Assembly: GCA_002633005.1 (NCBI GenBank)
Contig: NMRA01000081.1
Span: 946,353-1,002,680, forward strand
DNA: 56,328 nt
Source: Phoronis australis
Lineage: Eukaryota > Phoronida > Phoronidae
Direction of reading: 5' to 3'
The first letter of the stretch is position 1, and every line of letters starts with the position of its first letter. This document shows, one piece after another, positions 49,101-56,328 of the stretch. The translations under genes and the position numbers were made by a program. The notes beneath the pieces are model-generated. The model was not told the origin of the DNA, did no database searches, and worked only from the letters and a program-made list of their open reading frames with translations.

Positions 49101-52100
49101 ACTTAATGGCAGCTTTAATTAGCATTTAAAAAAATGCTCACGGATGCCATAATTACAACCCAGCTAAAATGCTTCAGAGGAGATACATGAAACAAACAAA
49201 AAACCTTATACTACCAAACATTTCTAGGCACCCATTTCTGGCTACTGCACCAAAACTTTACTTTCCCCATAAACTATAAAGCTAATTTGCTTTCATTTTT
49301 GGTGCTAACATACTCAATTCCCTGCACGTGTTCAGACATCAAGTAGTACTGTGGCCCGCATTACTTATCGCTCACCTTCCACCTGTCAGACATACTCCAA
49401 ATAATACACGACAAAGTGCATTAGAAATTGGCAAATCAAAAGCCATCGATTCTGTTAGATCGTCATTTGCCCAAAAGCAGATAAACTTTACAGAAAATTT
49501 CGTATTTTTCTGCCACAATGAACTCACCTTGCTAGCACAGTCAAATCCAGTGCCCAGGTTGACAAGAGTCTGTAGAAGGTAGGGGTCTTCATTACACTTG
49601 ACAGCTAAAAGGAAGAAAATGAAAGGCCACTACAGAAGACTTCCACATAACTTACTCACTCCTCATCTAAATGTATGGTATATGGCCATTACAAATATTT
49701 CTCGGGATAGCGACCACACAATGGTATTGCTAATGAAAATCTTGGCTTATTGTTGGACCCACAGTTAAAATGTTTACAGTTTTCTCAGTATGAGCAGTGT
49801 AAGCAAGTGTCTAAAACAAAGCTATATCAGAAACAGGACCCAACTTAAACTTCACTAACGATACCAATGGTACCATAACACCTTTTAACTACCCAAATTG
49901 GTCCTCAGCCGATGCTTTAGTCACTGGCAAATTTCCAGTCATAGGTCCCCATGTCCAAAGTATGCCCGAGCATGTATTTGGAAGCACTGGAAAGTCAATA
50001 ATGTGTCCACATATAAATATGTGGGCGCATAAAAGGTACACCATCTTCCTAATATACGTCTCAGGGTTAACAATCAGAAATTTCTGGCAGGTCATATGTC
50101 TAGCTAAGCCCGTATACTAAAGCCATCACAAGAGCTGTGACAGTGTTTGCCAAATAGTATGTTTGACAGACCAAACATAAAGGTATAAGATTTCAAATCG
50201 GCATTTTCACTGACTCCCTATCAAGCAGTGAGAATAGTCGCAACATAAGGATTGTAGTAATGGATCCACTGATACTAATCCTAGTTTCACAGCCTTACTA
50301 CCAATATAAACAGATTTCATTTTGCCGAAATAGCCTCTGAAACAAGAGGTCCAAAAACTAACTTGATGCAAAAATTCTATCTTAAAAACTCCAAGAGATC
50401 TATACAACTAATAATGGGTATCAGATGTTATTGAACCTGTGAACTATTTTCACACGAGACACAATCCAGGTTAAAGATAATGCTGTTCTCCACTAGGTTT
50501 ATCATTATTTCTACATTTACAGTCTCTTCACAAAGTAACAGACTACAGTTACTGCTGTCCACAACCAGCATGGATGCGTTCCTATCGACCCAGGTGAACC
50601 AAACTCCCTTTAAAAGGGTTTAACAAGAGGCACCTGATCTAATCTAACTATTGCCAGGCACACAAGCCCAACTCACCATAGAAGGGTTTGACATGAAGTA
50701 CCTGGCCTAATCTTACTACTGTCCAGGTATGCAAGCCCAACGCACCATAGAAAGGTTTGACACAAGGTACCTAACCTAATCTAATTACTGCCCAGGCACG
50801 CAAGCCCAACACACCATAGATGGGTTTGACATGAGGTACCTGACCTAATCTTACTACTGCCCAGGTATGCAAGCCCAACTCACCATAGAAAGATTTGACA
50901 TGAGGTACCTAACTTAATCTTATTACTGCCCAGGCACACATTCCCAACTCACCATAGAAGGGTTTAACACGAGGCAGTTGATCACACCAACGCTTGTACT
51001 TATCCACCACATCACCCAGATTGGCCACAAAGAATGCTTCCTCCACCATCTGTAATATAAAAACACGACACCGTTACAATTTCGTCAAATTTTTGAAAAT
51101 AAAAGTCTGGGATATAATATAAGTAAAAAACATACACTTTGCCCTTCTGAGTGACACAGACCTGAGGCACACGGATGGCAGTTCTTAAGGTAAATAGTGA
51201 TTAGCAAACATTCAAAATCAAGCCAAACCAGCAAGTCCACGATGTTAGATTCTCTTGGGAGAGTAACCATTAATTTGGTCTCAATACATGACAAGTGTAT
51301 AATACACATCACTGTGAAAGACCAGATTCATTTATTAATAACTTGATAAGTTCATCTTTTCAGTTTCAGATAAATAATACAGACATTCATTTGCCTTCAG
51401 TTATCTCAGATGATATTGTACAGAAAAACAATTTAATTTTTGTACAACTATTCATTTGCCGTTTAACTCTTTGGTAAAGGCCCTCACTTAGAAAACATGA
51501 TTTTATCTCCCTTTATTTTGGAAAAAGGTTATTTTAAGTTCATGTTCAGCTTCTTGGTAGAAGCCAACACTTGGCTGTGTATAATGCATTGTTTTATCTC
51601 AATTTATTTCGGCAAAAAGGCATTAAGGTTGCAGACTAAACAAATATCCTCCTCCATATTGGGAGAGTGAGAGGCACACACTGTGTACTTACATCATAGA
51701 TAAGCCAAGCCTAAGTTGACCTGAACTATGGTACTGAGCAGTCATAAGTATCAGATAAGGAGCATGTGACAATCACAAGATGGTCTCAAGTAAACTTGGT
51801 GCAGTACTGTTACACAACGATAATCTCAGACATAATCATACCATACGATCTGACAAAGCAGAAAAGGCCACCCATTTGTGCCATGACTTAGCATATTATT
51901 TTCATCTCTCACCGCCATAAATGTTTTCTTGATTTAATAACTACTAATTTGTTTTAACAATACATTTATAACAATATATACATATATATATATATATACA
52001 AGAACAATGACTTTTACGCCATTGTTTTTGTTTTATGTATCATACTCGGTAGCGTTTATACTTTTACATTAATTTGTATGGATGACTGAAGACCAGTTGA

Positions 52101-53100
52101 AGTACAGCAACCGTTATAACATGAAAGTTTTGTAAGTTGTTTTATATACTCATGTGTTTGTGTTTGTGAAGCCACTCACACTCAGTGACCTACTCTTTCA
52201 ACTATCACCTGATGAAAGATGCGTTTGTAGAAGATATGAAAGTTCGATGAACAAACTAGGCCACCAGTCTTTTGAAACCATACATTTATAACTATACAAT
52301 GACACTCATGGTCAATACATACATGTATGCATGTGCTACAAAGATAAAACAATTAGCAATCTAAGTATCAAAGTCGGAAAATAATTCCTAAATTGCTTTC
52401 AAAGTTCATGTTGACTTCCCAGCTTTTACACACTAATAGTTTGCCTAGAATCCTTAGCTTTGATTCAAAACTGTTCCATTTATTTCATGAAATCAGTGAA
52501 TTTGCCACCACAGCAGTTAGCACACATCAAACACGTGCTTAAATTACAACAGGAAGTAAACAGACAGAAGTCGGGATTGTTTGGTAAAGATTGGTGTAAT
52601 TCACGCTACCAGTCCATGCGGTAGTCTGCATTGTGGTCCTTCGCTGGCGAGAGGGATTGAGCTGAACGTGCATTTACGGGGAGAAAATGGAGGGAACGCA
52701 CACCAGAGTGGATTGCAGAACAACTTTTTTGGTCGATGACAATTACGCCGAATCGGCAACCTTGAATTTCATTTCAGTTTTGGTGACCTGTGATTTTTGC
52801 CAGGTTGCCAAAAGCATAAAGGTCATAAGTGCAGTCTTAGCTAAGATTTTCGTAACTTCTAATTTACACACACTTCTTTAACTTCCCTCACAAAGGTGCA
52901 CTTAAATGCGAACATGTAAGATTACCAACATTAGGTCAGTTGCACTTACAATAACATGTGTTCGACGTTTGATAAAACAGCTCCGCAGGTTTCCTTACCT
53001 CAGTGCGGTACTGGTCAATTTTCTCATTAATGACATCACTCACACTCTGGCCAGTAGCCAGAGTTTCTATTGGGCAATTTGGGTTCATGTCTGGTCTCAT
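39961..53100 (-). CDS. ODC1: Ornithine decarboxylase
   Basis: ODC makes putrescine from ornithine, the first step of polyamine synthesis, as a cytosolic pyridoxal-phosphate homodimer. Minus-strand coding exons: 53100-52999, 51049-50953, 49604-49528, 44261-44089, 43803-43666, 43418-43253, 43044-42885, 42694-42564, 41779-41568 and probably 40114-39961. Splice sites and phases agree throughout and give 469 residues (human ODC has 461). Visible key residues: Lys69 for the cofactor in FYAVKCN, His198 in SFHVGSG, the DIGGGFPG loop (234-241), EPGRY (275-279), Asp338 in LLYDHAE, the catalytic Cys365 and Asp366 in GPTCDG, and Tyr394 in NMGAYT. Antizyme inhibitors lack several of these, so this is an enzyme. 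The ATG is the first Met of the first coding exon, after a short leader. Only the last exon is uncertain. Confidence 0.93.
40687..41200 (-). repeat. Array of ~150-bp GCCACTAGG units with terminal palindrome, minus orientation
   Basis: Cores GCCACTAGGAGGTGCCA (40710), GCCACTAGGTGGCGC (40867) and GCCACTAGGGGGCAC (41012) head units of about 150-160 bases containing AAATTTCATGAA. The array ends with GCCGGACAGACGGAGATGAC and the palindrome CCACATATAAATATGTGG. It is the same family as 36521-37400, in opposite orientation, inside the proposed last ODC intron. Confidence 0.75.
42180..42495 (-). repeat. Decayed copy of the ~150-bp array family in ODC intron 8
   Basis: Weak cores (AGATGGCGCAG, CCCTAAGGGGCAG), a TTTCCTGAAAATCCATTA word, CCCCAGACAAAGATGATGAC and ACACATGTATAATAGC follow the order of the better copy at 40687-41200. 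Confidence 0.5.
43898..44035. repeat. 43-bp minisatellite in ODC intron 4
   Basis: Three copies of GGCAAACAAAAGGCGGAGCTCAG-type sequence with TTCCAGCTCTGACT, starting at 43898, 43941 and 43984 (period 43), plus a partial fourth. Confidence 0.85.
46342..46762 (+). repeat. Dispersed repeat, copy 2 of a pair
   Basis: Aligns with 26848-27390 from TTAAAGCCTAACTTCAATGG to AAGACAGGCTTTAAT and lacks the foldback MITE found there, so it shows the empty site. Confidence 0.7.
48117..48290 (-). mobile_element. tRNA-derived SINE
   Basis: The minus strand begins GCCGCTGAGTGGTGTAGTCG with a tRNA-like A box (48264-48274) and carries a near-perfect B box GGTTCGAATCC (48220-48230), the two parts of an internal RNA polymerase III promoter. 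Downstream is an unrelated body (CCCGCCAAGATGTTATGTCAC...). No full cloverleaf with a matching acceptor stem is seen, so it is a SINE head rather than a tRNA gene. Confidence 0.75.
49605..50952 (-). other. ODC intron 2
   Basis: Contains the palindrome copy at 50006-50040 and the 69-bp array at 50605-50952. No exon recognised. Confidence 0.8.
50006..50040 (-). repeat. Isolated copy of the conserved terminal palindrome
   Basis: GTCCACATATAAATATGTGGGCGCATAAAAG matches the array end at 41180 almost exactly, here without an adjacent tandem array. Confidence 0.7.
50605..50978 (-). repeat. 69-bp tandem array copied from the ODC exon 2 donor
   Basis: The word CACCATAG recurs at 50674, 50743, 50812, 50881 and 50950, a spacing of exactly 69. 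The last one is the true exon 2 end (minus: CCCTTCTATG|GTGAGTTGG). The other four copies carry the same exon-end plus GTGAGTTGG-type, GTGCGTTGG-type or GTGTGTTGG-type donor sequence. A more decayed unit lies at about 50605. The array lies in intron 2, immediately downstream of the real donor. Confidence 0.9.
51965..52002. repeat. (TA)n microsatellite in ODC intron 1
   Basis: An AT-alternating run of about 35 bases with one C interruption. Confidence 0.9.
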
Positions 53101-54030
53101 TTTCAGCTAGTAAAGATCACAGGCAAGCAGGAAAACAATTAATTCTATGAGATGCGAAGTAATCTGTAAAGAAAATTAAATGCACAATAATGAGCAAATT
53201 GACTGCTATTTAGGTAGACACTTGCTAGTTGATACCGTGACTAGTCAACTGAAAAGGGCCAATCACCAAAAAAATTTACATGACACTGCACAAATTGCGT
53301 GCTGCTGTGTTTAGAGTAGTTTTTCTTCTGATATTAGGCTATGATACCAGGCAAACTTTCACGTCCTGTTTTGACTAAAATTTGGTGGTTATAGGAGAGA
53401 TATCACTCTGGACACAAGAAAGTCATTCATCTCTTGCCAGCAAGACTCACAAGTATAGTGACTCAATGACTTACTGATGCACATGGCTATTAACCAACAA
53501 ACTCCTCACACTTGAGCTCCCAACTCATAGTTCTCAATGCATGTTTAGAGCCAACATTTCCTAAATGCCAAGTTTGAAGGTCTTTTCACTTGATAATATT
53601 TCCGTGTACTTAATAAACAGTACAGATACCCTTTCAGTAAATATCAGCCGAGGTTCCCAGATCACAATAAGCTCAATAGTCTTTCACTAATGTCTAGAGA
53701 CAAAATCTGTTGAAAACACAACAATGTTATTAATTTTTAACTATTTTTGCTCGAGGTCTACTGGAGGGGCTGCCTCCAAAACATTCTGATGTCTAGAGAA
53801 TGTACACACACGTTAAGACATAACAGACACTGCTAGCCACGTGAAATCAAGAAGTTAGGAAAAACCTTACCAGATATCTAAGCTGCTTCTCTGGTGTAGG
53901 TTTTCTGGTAATTTATAAAAATTGCATAACCAACAGCCCCTTTAGTTATGTCCATCTACTAAATTTTCTCAGCATGGAAATGGTTACTGAAATTCTCTGG
54001 TCACATTGTCCTGAAACGAAGTCCACTTAC

Positions 54031-54167
54031 ATGGCCCTATAGTAAAGTTGCTCCTTCAGCAAATATCAGCTTGGATCCCACGGCGGCTCCGCGTTCACGT
54101 CTAACTGTTGACGGTGCAGCGCTCTGCCTTCAGGAGTCTCCTCGTAGAACAGGTAAGCTGAGCCACC
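54031..54167 (-). other. ODC1: Probable 5' untranslated exon of ODC
   Basis: Minus-strand acceptor-like CCCATTGTAG, a 137-base GC-richer segment without any ATG, then donor CCAT|GTAAGT. Splicing to the acceptor TTTACTAG before 53106 would give a leader ending just before the ODC ATG. One frame is open for 33 codons (TPEGRALHRQQLDVNAEPPWDPS, then stop) and looks protein-like, so it could instead be the last coding exon of another gene. Confidence 0.45.
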
Positions 54168-54304
54168 CTACAATGGGAGAGGCAAGTTAACAGTAATATT
54201 ATCTAGAAGTTCTGAATGTGGCCGAGTATATTAAATATGATTTAAGATACTCGTCAAGATGAACGAACATCAGAAAGTATAGAGAAATCTCAGACCTATC
54301 CGAC

Positions 54305-54534
54305 AGAGACAGGCACTTGGATATATATCTCAGAGCTATCCGGCAGAGACAGGCACATGGACATATACCTCAGACCTATCCATTAGAGACAGGCACATGG
54401 ACATGTATCTCAGAGCTATGTGGCAGAGACAGGCATATGGACATATATCTCATAGCTATACAGCAGAGACAGGCACATGGACATATATCTCAGAGCTATC
54501 CGGCTGAGACAGGCACATGGACATGTATCGCAGT
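54305..54534. repeat. 40-bp minisatellite, six copies
   Basis: AGAGACAGGCACATGGACAT followed by ATATCTCAGAGCTATCCGGC repeats at 54305, 54345, 54385, 54425, 54465 and 54505. The open frame across it is an effect of the repeat. Confidence 0.95.
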
Positions 54535-55040
54535 TGGCCTTGTACTCCACATGCTTTTCCTGCAACTTACAACTCATTCCGGCAAAATAGTCAGGGTCAT
54601 GTCCCTTAGTACTTTCCATAGATAGAGAAACACTTCAGAAGAGTGAACCTGCTTTCGAATGCAAACAAATACAATACTGCAAAGACAATCATATAGACCC
54701 TAATTTTCCACAATAAACAATAATAGACAGAATCGGTCTTCTTTCACAGTAAAAAACAAAATCAAACTGCATTTTATGTTTGCTAAAGCTGGTTGTTGTA
54801 TTTTCGAAAACAAAAGATCACGAGTCTCTACAACTGCAACTTCTTTCTGACAGGTTTTATTGCTCACAAACAAAAACCCCACATGAATAATTTGAAGCCA
54901 CTGTGGACATCTGGGACCTCCTACTCTGATAAGAGTGAGTGCACCACCAAAAGACTTGCCATGAACAATTGTAGAAACTTTATAGTGTCATATATCCCCT
55001 AGTGCAAGCAGCGTAAAAACGGCCAGTTGCAGGTTTGGGC

Positions 55041-55880
55041 AGCTGAACAAAGGACTGTTGAAAAAAGTTTGACTGCCGGAGTATATTTGTTCTAGCTGGG
55101 AAGAGTTTTAACACATGAACGGCCTCCTCAGGTACCCCCTCTATGCGCAAAAGATACTTATATATGATTTTGATGGTTAAGTATGAAGCACAGTTCGTCA
55201 ATAAGCTTTTGGCAGATGGAAAGCCTACGGGATGGCCACCGTCTGCACTGGGGCTGGCTGAGACGGTGGTACTGTCTACCATGGAAGTAGACAGTGACCA
55301 TAGTCTCTAGTTAAGCTACAGACGTTGAAGCTTCTAATACCACTTCACACGCCAGAAGCTTTTTGGCGAATTATGCCTCATACTGACTAAAACATCAAGG
55401 TCATGTTGTTATAATAACCTTTTGCGCAAGAGGGACATCTTAGGAGGTCGTCAATGTTTTTAATTCCTTCCAACTCAAACAAATACTCCCGTTATCAAAC
55501 TTTTTCTTCGAGCAGTCCCTCGCTCAGTTCCCAACTCATCATTTTTACACCGTGCATGCCAGGGGATGTGACGTCACACCACCTGCCAGGCGCAGTGTTA
55601 AAAATGGTGAGTTACCAATTTTGAAAACTGAACGAGGGACTGCTCGAAAAGTTTGATAACGAGAGTATTTCGTCGAGTTGGGAGGAATTAATTACATCAA
55701 CAGCCTCCTAAGGCGTCCCTATATGTCCAAACGGTACCATAACAACAAGACTTCGAATTTTTAATCAGTGTGAGGCATACATCACCGATAGGCTTCCGGC
55801 GTACAAAGCACCTATAGGAGCTACACCGTCTGTAGTTTAACTAGAGACAGTGGTCACTGTCACAGTCTCCATGGGAGTGG
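55041..55880. repeat. Mixed inverted and direct long repeat
   Basis: 55631-55880 (CTGAACGAGGGACTGCTCGA... to the ACTAGAGACAGTGGTCACTG region) is matched in reverse by 55310-55560 (centre near 55575-55600) and, more weakly, in the same direction by 55041-55310 (AACAAAGGACTGTTG, GGCCTCCTCAGG, CAGTGACCATAGTC). So three units lie in + - + order. No coding function recognised. Confidence 0.65.
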
Positions 55881-56328
55881 AACTGGTGGTGGGGAGTTGA
55901 ATTTGGTCCTCAATCCTCAGGAACAGAGGCACTTTCCCCCATGGGTAAGCGAGGGTCCTGAATTTGCCGGTCAGTTTAAAAATACCTAAAATCTTTGCAT
56001 ACGGTGAACGTGGATTGAACGTATCAGTAAGCCTCTACGACACCCCAAAGAACAGCCACCCCCTCGCAGCCGTGCCGACGAGTGGACAGTACCAACGTCT
56101 CAACTGGCAGACGAACAGACGAGCACGCTGGATCGATTTTGTTTTACCAAAAATTCAAGCAAAATAAACGTTATTGTCGTGACTATGTTACCAAAACTGT
56201 AGGTTCCTGCCCGCTGTCTTGTCCTTTGTTTTCGGACGGAATGGTGAATGTGTTTAAGAGACCCAATCGACAAAAAACAGAACTTCTCCTTCTCGTCTCC
56301 TTGCTCTTGTCCTCTCGGCTACAGTGTG
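55881..56328. other. Right edge, no gene recognised
   Basis: A 67-codon ORF at 55964-56167 has no recognisable domain. The region may belong to the upstream flank of ODC. Confidence 0.4.

Larger units (their letters stand above)
44262..49527 (-). other. Large ODC intron 3
   Basis: About 5.3 kb between exons 3 and 4. It contains the second copy of the dispersed repeat (46342-46762) and the tRNA-derived SINE (48117-48290). No nested gene recognised. Confidence 0.8.

Noticed and set aside
54317-54625. 102-codon ORF over the 40-bp minisatellite
   Set aside because: The open frame follows from the repeat unit; no signal or domain.

Overview
This is a gene-sparse, repeat-rich piece of an animal nuclear genome. 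Genes are split by GT-AG introns, spacing is wide, base composition is AT-rich, and the gaps are full of small DNA transposons, a tRNA-derived SINE, decayed LINE pieces and minisatellites. No species can be read directly. A multi-copy neuropeptide precursor, an intron-rich ornithine decarboxylase and tandem ~150-bp arrays ending in a conserved palindrome (recalling the pearl/Helentron-like elements of bivalves) suggest a marine invertebrate, possibly a lophotrochozoan. That is inference.

Layout. (1) 1-5.5 kb: the last three coding exons of LTV1 (+), a 40S ribosome assembly factor, whose start lies upstream or was not recognised. (2) 5.5-12 kb: intergenic, with a LINE 3' remnant, a (TC)n tract and a small foldback element. 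(3) 12.0-13.4 kb, minus strand: a two-exon gene for a 170-residue secreted precursor with a signal peptide and four copies of a peptide ending in GGEPI, each followed by a basic site or the stop codon. I recognise no known family, and this is the best candidate for an undescribed system. (4) 13.4-28 kb: a transposon graveyard with five copies of one short family, hAT-like and foldback MITEs, a decayed LINE reverse transcriptase, and a well-preserved element of about 1.95 kb with 162-bp terminal inverted repeats and TTAA ends. That element carries a broken THAP-domain transposase facing a reverse-strand ORF that resembles the zinc-binding ballast domain of P2X7. (5) 28.3-34.4 kb: a complete seven-exon KHDRBS/Sam68-like STAR RNA-binding protein (+). 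(6) 34.4-39.9 kb: intergenic, with ~150-bp arrays. (7) 39.9-54.2 kb, minus strand: ornithine decarboxylase in ten proposed coding exons plus a probable 5' untranslated exon; all catalytic residues are present, so it is an enzyme and not an antizyme inhibitor. (8) 54.2-56.3 kb: a 40-bp minisatellite and a large mixed direct/inverted repeat.

The four host genes do not form one pathway: ribosome assembly, peptide signalling, RNA processing and polyamine synthesis. Across the window, three tandem arrays end in, or include, a real exon edge: KHDRBS exon 4 acceptor, ODC exon 2 donor and the proposed ODC stop codon.
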